From the NCBI GenBank assembly GCA_017853835.1, contig JAFMIU010000016.1, positions 1-51,680 of the forward strand: 51,680 nt of DNA, given 5' to 3'. Below the pieces are notes generated by a model. It was given only the letters and a program-made list of their open reading frames with translations. It did not search any database and had not been told where the DNA came from. Positions 42,107-49,811 of the stretch are shown here, piece by piece (the first letter of the stretch is position 1; each line of letters starts with the position of its first letter). This DNA comes from Pirellulales bacterium (lineage in GTDB: Bacteria; Planctomycetota; Planctomycetia; Pirellulales; UBA1268). The position numbers and the translations under genes are program-made.

Positions 42107-43927
42107 TCAGGCACTCTCCCGGGAAAGTTCCACCAGCAGCTGCCGTGCCCGGATCATCTCGGGCCGTGACGACGACGACGCCAGGGTCGCGATCTCATCG
42201 ACACCGCCACCCAACACCACGTCGTGGAGCGTCTCCGCCAGAATCCGTCCGCGGTCGGCGGTCCATCCGGCGAAGAGCCGTTCGATGAGCGGTCGAATGC
42301 CCTGCGCGGCGACAGCCACCGCTCCCTCGCCGGCCAGCGGAGCTGCCACGGTCACCCCGAAGTCGAGCACGTGGTGCAGCACGCCGGCCGCGGCCGGCAT
42401 GGCGGCCGCACCGGCGCTGAACAGCGCCAGCGTCATCACTGGCCGCACCACCGACCCGACCGTGAGTCCGGTAAGCACCGCCTTCACCATGCCGGGATTC
42501 GTTTCGGCGAATCGGTCGAGTTCGTTCCGCACGAAGCTCCGGTAGCCGTCCGACACGAGCGGCAACGAGGCGTGCCGGCGTTCGAGATCGGCGTACCACG
42601 CAGCCCGGTCGGCGGCCGCCAGACGAGGCCCGAGCTGGGCCGCCAGCCGCGCATCGAGCCGACACGCCCCGTCAAGGCGGTCGATGAAGTCGGCCAAGGC
42701 CCGCTTGAGGGCCTCCAGTTCGGCATGGGCGAAATCCTCCTGCCGTTCGGCCGACGAACGAGCCAGCCCGACACGCCGGGCCATCCACGACACCCCCTGG
42801 CCGACCGCGCGATAGCCCGCACTCACCATCAGGTCGATCCCCGATCGCCGAGGTTCGAGCCACCGCCAGACCTCGTCCCAGACGAGTTGCCGAGGCGCTG
42901 CCGGGAGTTCGACGCGCACCCGTCCCTCGCGTTCGAGCAGGTGCTGGGCGTCGCGCCATCCCGCAGCCGCGCGGTCGATGCCATCGAGCCACGACGAAAG
43001 GCCCGTCGCCGGGTCGATCACCACCCGCATCGCCCCTTCCATGGCCCGCCATTTGATGCGGTCGAAGTCGCCGGCCGACAGCCGTTCCGCGAGACCCATG
43101 CTGCCACCATCGGGCGTGAGTTCCGGCAGCGGATGGATCACGATCGTGCCCGATTCCGCGGCGGCGAAGTCGTGCGGCACCGCATACACCGCCGCAGGAG
43201 CCACCCCCGTCTCGGTCGTGAACGTGCCGAGCCAGCCGGCGATCCGCTCCCGTTGACGAGGCCAATCGACCATGTTGAACACCACCATCACGGTCTTTCC
43301 CGCGGTGGCGGCCTGAGCGAAAAAATCCCGCACGGCGGCATCGTTGTATTTCTGCTGCGTGAGCACCGCGACGATCACATCGGCGGCGTGGCGCACGAGC
43401 TCCGCACGGTGCCAGTTTTCCCGAAGAGTGCCGTCGATGTCGGGCGTGTCGAGCATCACGAGCCGAGGTGGCTGGGTTCCTCCGGGATCCTCCCGCCACA
43501 CGAGCACGTCGCCCGCTCCCAGGTCGAGCGCGTCGGCGTCGCTTCGCCACGGCACCGGCTGGAATCCCGGAAACAACTCGGCGAGATCGACCCGTTCCGC
43601 TACCCCCCGCGCCAGACTCGCGACCGGATGAACGGTGCGGGCCGCTTCGGGAACGGAACGGCTGATGGCCGCGCCGACGAGGGTGTTGGTGATGAGGCTC
43701 TTGCCGGTGTTCGTGCCGCCACAGACCGCGGCCACCAGCAACGGCTCCCGCGACACCTGCGGCCTCAGTTTGCCAAACAGGGCACCATGCCACGGGTGCG
43801 GCATCGGATCGGCAGCGCCGAGAGCGGCGGCCACCGGAAGAAGCCGCTCGACCACGTTGCAGAGTTCGGCAACGCCGCCCGACCAGGCGACGAAAGACGG
43901 TGCGTCGGCTGGTGTTTGGGAATCCAT
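42107..43927 (-). CDS. Large membrane-associated GTPase, first of a tandem pair
   Basis: The protein has 606 residues. The G domain has the P-loop GGTNTGKSL (residues 70-78), a switch region with a Thr in ARTVHPV, the G3 motif [11 protein letters not shown] and a G4-like [12 protein letters not shown]. The rest is mostly helical. A hydrophobic region ([20 protein letters not shown], then [10 protein letters not shown]) suggests membrane insertion. It has the same general plan as the following GTPase but differs in sequence, so the two are paralogues or distinct partners. The gene is divergent from the MBL-fold gene (134 bp apart), so a promoter for the pair lies there. Confidence 0.78.
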   Translation of the reverse strand: MDSQTPADAPSFVAWSGGVAELCNVVERLLPVAAALGAADPMPHPWHGALFGKLRPQVSREPLLVAAVCGGTNTGKSLITNTLVGAAISRSVPEAARTVHPVASLARGVAERVDLAELFPGFQPVPWRSDADALDLGAGDVLVWREDPGGTQPPRLVMLDTPDIDGTLRENWHRAELVRHAADVIVAVLTQQKYNDAAVRDFFAQAATAGKTVMVVFNMVDWPRQRERIAGWLGTFTTETGVAPAAVYAVPHDFAAAESGTIVIHPLPELTPDGGSMGLAERLSAGDFDRIKWRAMEGAMRVVIDPATGLSSWLDGIDRAAAGWRDAQHLLEREGRVRVELPAAPRQLVWDEVWRWLEPRRSGIDLMVSAGYRAVGQGVSWMARRVGLARSSAERQEDFAHAELEALKRALADFIDRLDGACRLDARLAAQLGPRLAAADRAAWYADLERRHASLPLVSDGYRSFVRNELDRFAETNPGMVKAVLTGLTVGSVVRPVMTLALFSAGAAAMPAAAGVLHHVLDFGVTVAAPLAGEGAVAVAAQGIRPLIERLFAGWTADRGRILAETLHDVVLGGGVDEIATLASSSSRPEMIRARQLLVELSRESA

Positions 43928-44061
43928 CGAGGTGCTGCTCGTGTCGAACGTTCATTGCCGCCGCCGGCCCGACGCCCTACACTCGTCGCCAGCCTGGCCC
44001 TACCATGCCAGTGTGTCCTGCCGGGGTTTTCCCCGCAAATCAGCCCTCGTTCTCGAACGCC

Positions 44062-44850
44062 ATGCTCGACCGCCGTCCTGTCTTCCCCGGTGTCATCGAG
44101 ATGAACTATCAGGCGGGCTGGCGGATCGGCTGCAACGTCTACCTCGTCTACGACGATCGCGACTGGGCCCTCGTCGACATTGGATATGAAGAGAGCGTCG
44201 ATGAGATCATCGAACTGATCCGTCAGATGGACTTCCCCCTGTCGCAGTGCTGTGCCCTGATCGCGACGCATGCCGACGTCGATCACATCCAGGGCATGGC
44301 CAAGGCGAAGGCCATCCTCAAGGCCCCGGTGTTGGCCCATCCGAAGGCCGTGCCGTCCCTCGAGAGTGGCGATCGCATCAAGACGTTCGCGGAGATCGAC
44401 GCCCAAAACGTTCACCTCGACATGCCCAAGGTGAAGGTCGATCGGCCGATCGTCGACGGCGACACGATCCCCATCGGAGGCCGATCGCTCCAGGTGTGGC
44501 TCACGCCGGGGCATACCGACAGCCAGCTTTCGTTCCGCATGGGCAACCTGCTGCTGTCGGGCGACAACATCTACCGGGATGGTTCGGTCGGGGCGATCGA
44601 TGCGCATCATGGCAGCGACATTCCCTCTTTCATCCAGTCGCTCGAGCGGATCGCCGCCAGCGACGTCGAATGGCTGCTTCCAAGCCACGGGCCAATCTTT
44701 CGGAAGGATGACCGTCTCCTTGCGGCGACCATCGCCCGACTGAAGGGCTACCTGAAACTCGCCGACTTCGGCACCTGCGCCCCCCACTGGCCCCTGATGG
44801 ACGAGTGGGATCGCGAACTGGCTGCGGGCCAGTTTCCGGTCGGCCCCTGA
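44062..44850 (+). CDS. MBL-fold metallo-hydrolase with variant metal motif
   Basis: The protein has 262 residues from the ATG at 44062 ([10 protein letters not shown]); a longer in-frame start at 44005 is possible. The lactamase-fold metal motif is [12 protein letters not shown], that is H70-A-D72-V-D74-H75. The usual motif is HxHxDH, so the second His is replaced by Asp. Later ligands are present: [23 protein letters not shown] and LLPSHGPIF. It is probably a cytoplasmic hydrolase of thioester, lactone or phosphodiester type. The substrate is unknown. It is divergent from the GTPase pair. Confidence 0.8.
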   Translation: MLDRRPVFPGVIEMNYQAGWRIGCNVYLVYDDRDWALVDIGYEESVDEIIELIRQMDFPLSQCCALIATHADVDHIQGMAKAKAILKAPVLAHPKAVPSLESGDRIKTFAEIDAQNVHLDMPKVKVDRPIVDGDTIPIGGRSLQVWLTPGHTDSQLSFRMGNLLLSGDNIYRDGSVGAIDAHHGSDIPSFIQSLERIAASDVEWLLPSHGPIFRKDDRLLAATIARLKGYLKLADFGTCAPHWPLMDEWDRELAAGQFPVGP

Positions 44851-44932
44851 CCCTGCGGGTTTTTCCGTGAAGAACGGTCGTACGGACGGCCGATACTCCT
44901 TACGGACGCTGGATTCTCAGGGGGACAATCCG

Positions 44933-45274
44933 ATGCTTCGTTACCGCGCCGCGGGGGCGTTCGCCGCCTTCGCGCTTGTTGCTTTCGCCGCCACGCATGC
45001 GGCCGCCCAGTCACCGGCCGCCGGCACGCAGGCGTTCGGCTACCAGTGGGGTAACACCTACAACACCCACGACTGGAACCGGCTCTACCACTATCCGTAT
45101 GTGTGGTATCCGCAGAACTTCTACCAAGACGGCTACTACCAGAGCGCCAACGACCTCTACTACCGCTATCCGCAGGAGATGCGGACACCGGTCTACAACC
45201 GCGCCTGGCAGAACTACTATCCGAAGTCGCGCCGGTACCATCACGGCCACCACTTCAATCTCGACGTGTTCTGA
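44933..45274 (+). CDS. Small secreted Tyr/Asn/His-rich protein (planctomycete type)
   Basis: The protein has 113 residues from the ATG at 44933, with an AGGGGGA site upstream. A signal peptide (AAGAFAAFALVAFAATHAAA) is clear. The mature part is rich in aromatic residues (YQWGNTYNTHDWNRLYHYPY, then YYRYPQEMRTPVYNRAWQNY) and ends in RRYHHGHHFNLDVF. This ending recurs in small planctomycete proteins that databases have labelled calmodulin-binding; I treat that label as unproven. It is probably a cell-surface or wall component. A hairpin at 45283-45310 follows. Confidence 0.75.
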   Translation: MLRYRAAGAFAAFALVAFAATHAAAQSPAAGTQAFGYQWGNTYNTHDWNRLYHYPYVWYPQNFYQDGYYQSANDLYYRYPQEMRTPVYNRAWQNYYPKSRRYHHGHHFNLDVF

Positions 45275-45282
45275 TCACATGG

Positions 45283-45310
45283 CTGCAGGGGCCATCCACG
45301 GCCCCTGCAG
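45283..45310 (+). terminator. Probable terminator hairpin after the small secreted protein
   Basis: CTGCAGGGGCC (45283-45293) pairs perfectly over 11 bp with GGCCCCTGCAG (45300-45310) around a 6-nt loop. No T-run follows, so its strength is uncertain. Confidence 0.5.
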
Positions 45311-45429
45311 GCATGGCCGGGCGTGGCCGCGGCCGTCGGCGTGACCAGCCTGGCGGCGGGTGGCGTCGTTCTCTCTCGCCGCCCTGGCCTCCATCCGGGT
45401 AGCCTTCTTCGGCCTCCGGAAGCCGTGCC

Positions 45430-47304
45430 ATGACGAATCGCTCCGTCCCCGACAAGCATCCTCCCTTCGCCGACGACCGCGCCGCGGCCGCCTGGTGGCT
45501 CTCCAACGTCTACGCCGGCGACGACGCCGTGCAGCTGACCCCCCGGGCGGTCGTCACCGGCATGCTGATCGGTGGACTGATGTCGGTGTCCAATCTGTAT
45601 GTCGGCCTGAAAACCGGCTGGGGTCTGGGCGTCACGATCACCGCCTGCATCATCGCCTATGCGGTGTTCAAGTTTCTGGAGCAGGTCGTGCCGGCCTATC
45701 GGAAACGCCCCTTCTCGACGCTCGAGAACTACACCATGAGCAGTGCGGCGAGCGCCGCCGGCTACATGTCGAGCGCCGGGCTCGTGTCGGCGATCCCGGC
45801 GCTCTACCTCACCACGGGCCGCCTGCTGGAATGGTGGGAGATCGGCCTCTGGCTTGCGGCACTTTCAATGCTTGGCGTGTTCATGGCGATCCCGCTGAAG
45901 CGTCAGCTCATCAACATCGATCAGCTTCCCTTCCCGTCCGGCATCGCGACCGCTGAAACCCTCACGAGCATGCATAGCGAGGGGGGCGAGGCCGTCGTGA
46001 AGGCGCGTTCGCTGTTTGGTGCGGCGATCCTCGGAGCGGTCGTGGCGGTGGGCCGTGACCTGGTCGGTGGCATCAAGTCGATCAAGGGCTGGGCGATTCC
46101 CAGCGAACTCCCGTTCGGCCCCTCGTCGTTCGCCCATGACCTTCTCATCAGATACACGATCGGCATCGAAGGCTCGCTCATCATGATCGCGGCCGGGGCG
46201 ATCATGGGGCTGCGTGTGGCCGCGTCGATGCTCGTGGGCTCGATCATCTTCTACGGCGTCATCGGACCAATCCTCGTGGAACAGGGCATCGCCCAGCCCG
46301 GATACCGTGGCATCGTGTCATGGGTGCTCTGGCCATCCACCGCCATGATGGTGTCGTCGGGCCTGCTGTCCTTCGCGCTGAAATGGAAGACGGTGCTTCG
46401 GGCCTTTGGCGGCCTCGGCCGACTCGTGGGAGGGACGGCACGCGGCGACCACGATGACCCGCTCGAGCGGGTCGAGGTGCCTTCGAGCTGGTTCGTGGCC
46501 GGCACCCTCGTGGCCGGCACCGCCTGCGTGCTTCTCGGCCACTGGCTGTTTGGCATCACCTGGTGGATGGGAATCTTGGCGGTGCTGGTGACGTTCTTCC
46601 TGTCGATCGTGGCGGCGCGAGCCACCGGCGAGACCGACATCACCCCGATCGGCGCGATGGGGAAGATCACGCAGCTGATGTATGGGGTGGTAGCCCCGCA
46701 AAACATCACCACCAATCTGATGACCGCCTCGATCACGTCCGGCGCCGCCTCGCACGCGGCTGACCTGCTCACCGATCTCAAGAGCGGATATCTGCTCGGT
46801 GGCAATCCTCGCAAGCAGACGATCTCCCAGTTGTTCGGCGTGGTCGCCGGCACGATCGTGTCGGTGCCTGCCTATCTCTTCGTCGTGCAGCGCGACCCCT
46901 CGAGGCTCGGCACCGAGGCCCTCCCGGCGCCGTCGGCGAAAGTGTGGGCCGGCGTCGCCGAACTGCTCGCCAAGGGGCTCGATGCCCTGCCGGCCGGCGC
47001 CCTGCAGGCGATCGCGGTCGGAGCCGCCATCGGCATCGTGCTCACGCTCCTGGAGGAACTCGGGCCTCCGTCGTGGCGGCCGTGGCTCCCCTCCACCACG
47101 GGTCTCGGCATCGCCGGTGTGATTCCGGCCTTCAACTCGATCGCGATGTTCGTCGGGGCGTTGCTCGCATGGCTGGTCGCCCGCGCCCGACCCGCGGTGG
47201 CCGAAACCTACACGGTTCCGGTATCGAGCGGGCTGATTGCCGGCGAGAGCCTGATGGGCGTGGCCATCATCCTCGTGCTCGAACTGATGAAACTGGCTGG
47301 ATAG
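45430..47304 (+). CDS. OPT-family oligopeptide transporter
   Basis: The protein has 624 residues from the ATG at 45430. It is a polytopic membrane protein with about 15 hydrophobic helices. Family landmarks are LTPRAVVTGMLIGGLMSVSN, LYVGLKTGWGLG, TLENYTMSSAASAAGYMSSA, QLPFPSGIATAETLTSMHSE and GETDITPIGAMGKITQLMYG, ending with VPVSSGLIAGESLMGVAIIL. OPT proteins import small peptides or metal-chelate complexes by proton symport. The substrate is not readable from sequence. The next gene (erythromycin-esterase-like) follows after 56 bp. Confidence 0.9.
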   Translation: MTNRSVPDKHPPFADDRAAAAWWLSNVYAGDDAVQLTPRAVVTGMLIGGLMSVSNLYVGLKTGWGLGVTITACIIAYAVFKFLEQVVPAYRKRPFSTLENYTMSSAASAAGYMSSAGLVSAIPALYLTTGRLLEWWEIGLWLAALSMLGVFMAIPLKRQLINIDQLPFPSGIATAETLTSMHSEGGEAVVKARSLFGAAILGAVVAVGRDLVGGIKSIKGWAIPSELPFGPSSFAHDLLIRYTIGIEGSLIMIAAGAIMGLRVAASMLVGSIIFYGVIGPILVEQGIAQPGYRGIVSWVLWPSTAMMVSSGLLSFALKWKTVLRAFGGLGRLVGGTARGDHDDPLERVEVPSSWFVAGTLVAGTACVLLGHWLFGITWWMGILAVLVTFFLSIVAARATGETDITPIGAMGKITQLMYGVVAPQNITTNLMTASITSGAASHAADLLTDLKSGYLLGGNPRKQTISQLFGVVAGTIVSVPAYLFVVQRDPSRLGTEALPAPSAKVWAGVAELLAKGLDALPAGALQAIAVGAAIGIVLTLLEELGPPSWRPWLPSTTGLGIAGVIPAFNSIAMFVGALLAWLVARARPAVAETYTVPVSSGLIAGESLMGVAIILVLELMKLAG

Positions 47305-47360
47305 GCGGCTGGAGCCGTTCCTCACGTGCCCGCAACCACCTTCGGCGAGGATCATGTCCT

Positions 47361-48647
47361 GTGCCCCTTCTCATTGTCGCGATCCTCCTGCTGACATCAT
47401 CCGACGCCCTGGCCGAGCCCACCATGCCCCCAACCATTGATGAATGGATCTCCCGCGATGGCCTCCCCTTCACCGACGACGGCATCGATCGGATGATCGC
47501 CACGATGCCCGAGGTGGAGCTCCTCGGATTTGGCGAGGCGCTTCACGGCGGCGAGGAGATCCTCCAACGTCGCAATCGTCTTTTTCAGCGGCTCGTGGAA
47601 CGGCACGGCTTCCGATCCATCGTGATCGAGAGCAGTTTTCCGCAGTCTCGGCATGTCAACGAGCACGTCTGCGGCCGTGGCGACGAGGCGAACCTGGCGG
47701 ACTGGATCAGCAACGGCATGGGGCTGCTCGAAGCCAACCGTGAACTCATCGAATGGATCCGGCGTCACAACGCAGGCACCGCCGAGCAGGTTCACTTCTA
47801 TGGTTTCGACATGCCGCTTGGAAAGATGGCCTTTGCGAGTCCGAGGCTGGTGCTCGAGCGGGTGTATGAGCTGGTGCCCGATCGGCGGGCGCGGATCGAA
47901 CGCCTGATCGGCGACGATGCCGACTGGGAAAACCCGGCGGTGATCGGCGATCCCACGAAGGGCGTGGGGGGCACGCCCAGGGCGAACGACCTGCGGATCG
48001 AGGTCGAGGACGTGATCACTGAACTGCGGCGCCGCGGGCCCGAGATCGACCGTGGCCGACTGGACGCCGCCCTGCATGACGCCCAGGTTGCCAGGCAGCT
48101 GCTGGGAGCGCACGCCGCCATGGCCCGTACGGCGGGCTATGCCGAAGTGCTCGGTATTCGCGACACGATCATGGCCGACAATCTCGCCTTCATTGCCTCG
48201 CTCGAACGCGATCGCGGCAAGGTGCTCGTCTTCGCCCACAACGGCCACCTGAAGCGTGGCCGCATGCACTGGAGGATGGGGGACGTGACGCACACGTGGT
48301 GGCCGGCGGGCTCACATGTCTCCCGATGGTTTGGCCGTCGCTACGCCGTGATCGGCACGGGCCTCGGCACCTCGGATGACAATGGCATCGCCCCGCCGGA
48401 GGCTGGCTCGCTGGAAGCCAGGTTTTCCGAGACGGTGCTCATCCCTACCTCGTCAGCACCAACCGATCGTGTCGTCGGCCTCACGCCCCGGACCGGCAGC
48501 GTCAGAAACCCGACATACTTTCCGTGGACCGGTGACTGCCTGACCGACTACGACTGGCTCGCCTTCGTGACGACGACGACGTACCAACGGGGCGGTCCGC
48601 TGCTCCACGCCTGGGATCCGGAAGAATCGCGCGACACGTCGCGGTGA
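47361..48647 (+). CDS. Erythromycin-esterase-family protein
   Basis: The protein has 428 residues from a GTG at 47361, with AGGA about 10 bp upstream. A short hydrophobic N-terminus (LLIVAILLLTSSDALA) is a likely signal peptide, although it lacks positive charges before the helix. The family pattern is clear: VELLGFGEALHGGEEILQRR, SIVIESSFPQSRHVNEHVCG, then VHFYGFDMPLGKMAF, GIRDTIMADNLAFIASLER and VLVFAHNGHLKRGRM, which hold the Glu and His residues used in hydrolysis. Characterised relatives hydrolyse macrolide lactones, but many members have other substrates, so macrolide resistance should not be assumed. Confidence 0.82.
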   Translation: MPLLIVAILLLTSSDALAEPTMPPTIDEWISRDGLPFTDDGIDRMIATMPEVELLGFGEALHGGEEILQRRNRLFQRLVERHGFRSIVIESSFPQSRHVNEHVCGRGDEANLADWISNGMGLLEANRELIEWIRRHNAGTAEQVHFYGFDMPLGKMAFASPRLVLERVYELVPDRRARIERLIGDDADWENPAVIGDPTKGVGGTPRANDLRIEVEDVITELRRRGPEIDRGRLDAALHDAQVARQLLGAHAAMARTAGYAEVLGIRDTIMADNLAFIASLERDRGKVLVFAHNGHLKRGRMHWRMGDVTHTWWPAGSHVSRWFGRRYAVIGTGLGTSDDNGIAPPEAGSLEARFSETVLIPTSSAPTDRVVGLTPRTGSVRNPTYFPWTGDCLTDYDWLAFVTTTTYQRGGPLLHAWDPEESRDTSR

Positions 48648-48878
48648 CGGCGATCGCCCGCTGGTGCTGACCGGCACGACCTCGCCGCATGACGGCCTGC
48701 CGACGGCCATGGCTCGGGGAGAGGCGTATTCAGCACCATCAGGCAGCTGGTTCACGTGGTTTCCACTGCGATGCCTGTCCGTCATTGCGTTGACGACCGA
48801 TTTGGTGACAATGCGAGAGGTCGTGGGCCGGATCTTCAACGCCACAGGCATCCATTGGCACCTTCTCAACCGGCTCGC

Positions 48879-49769
48879 ATGGCGGCCATCTCGGCTGTCC
48901 ATTGGGAATATCTCGTTCCCATCGCCACCATTCATGTGCTCGCTGCCCTGGCATTCCTTCCAGGCTTCTTCAGCTGGTCGGGCGTGACGCTGGCCGTCGT
49001 CAGCACCGCCATCTTCGGCACGCTCGGCATCAACCTCTGCTACCACCGACTGCTTGCGCACCGCAGCCTGAAGGTGCCGCGATGGCTCGAGCGATCGTTC
49101 GTGACCGTCGCGCTCTGCTCCCTCGAAGACACCCCGAGCCGCTGGGTGGCCAACCATCGTCTCCACCACGCCCACTCCGACGACGAGGCCGATCCGCATT
49201 CCCCGCGACACGGCGTCGCCTGGTCACACATGGGCTGGCTTTTCCAAAACGCCCCCGAGCGAAAGAGTTGTGCCTTCTTCGACCGGTATGCCCGCGACAT
49301 CCTCACCGACCGATACTACCGATTTCTCGAACGGCACCCGACGGCGATCGTGTGGATCTACGCGGCGCAGGGGGCGATTTTTTGGGTCGCCGGGCTGCTC
49401 GTGGGCCGACTCGTCGGCGGCGACTGGCAGGTCGGCCGTGCCTATGCCGCACAAAGCCTCGTGTGGGGCGTGTTCGTCCGCACCGTGATGGTGTGGCACA
49501 TCACCTGGAGCGTGAACTCGCTCACCCACGTCTTCGGCTACCGCACCTACGCCACGAATGAAGACAGCCGTAACAACTGGCTCGTCGCGATCCTGGCGAT
49601 GGGCGAGGGATGGCACAACAACCACCATCACGATCCCGCCAGCGCATCGGTTCAACATCGATGGTGGGAGATCGACGTCACCTATTATGTTATTCTGCTG
49701 CTCGAGCGACTTGGCCTCGCCACCGACGTGATCGCACCACGTCACATACGGCGTTCTGCTCCGCGATAA
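48879..49769 (+). CDS. Membrane acyl-CoA/fatty acid desaturase
   Basis: The protein has 296 residues from the ATG at 48879. It has four or more membrane helices and the three His boxes of the delta-9 desaturase family: HRLLAH (H56-H61), HRLHH (H93-H97) and, near residue 245, GEGWHNNHHHD. These bind the di-iron centre that introduces a double bond into acyl chains. Other typical pieces are TLGINLCYHRLL and VWHITWSVNSLTHVFGYRTY. The length is normal for bacterial enzymes. Its 231-bp upstream gap holds no gene I can support. Confidence 0.92.
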   Translation: MAAISAVHWEYLVPIATIHVLAALAFLPGFFSWSGVTLAVVSTAIFGTLGINLCYHRLLAHRSLKVPRWLERSFVTVALCSLEDTPSRWVANHRLHHAHSDDEADPHSPRHGVAWSHMGWLFQNAPERKSCAFFDRYARDILTDRYYRFLERHPTAIVWIYAAQGAIFWVAGLLVGRLVGGDWQVGRAYAAQSLVWGVFVRTVMVWHITWSVNSLTHVFGYRTYATNEDSRNNWLVAILAMGEGWHNNHHHDPASASVQHRWWEIDVTYYVILLLERLGLATDVIAPRHIRRSAPR

Positions 49770-49811
49770 TCACTTCCGCTCGCCGCTGGCATCAACCCAT
49801 CGGAGACGCCC

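Noticed and set aside
42224..44104. 626-aa plus-strand open frame
   Set aside because: Antisense to the first GTPase, which has intact P-loop and G3 motifs.
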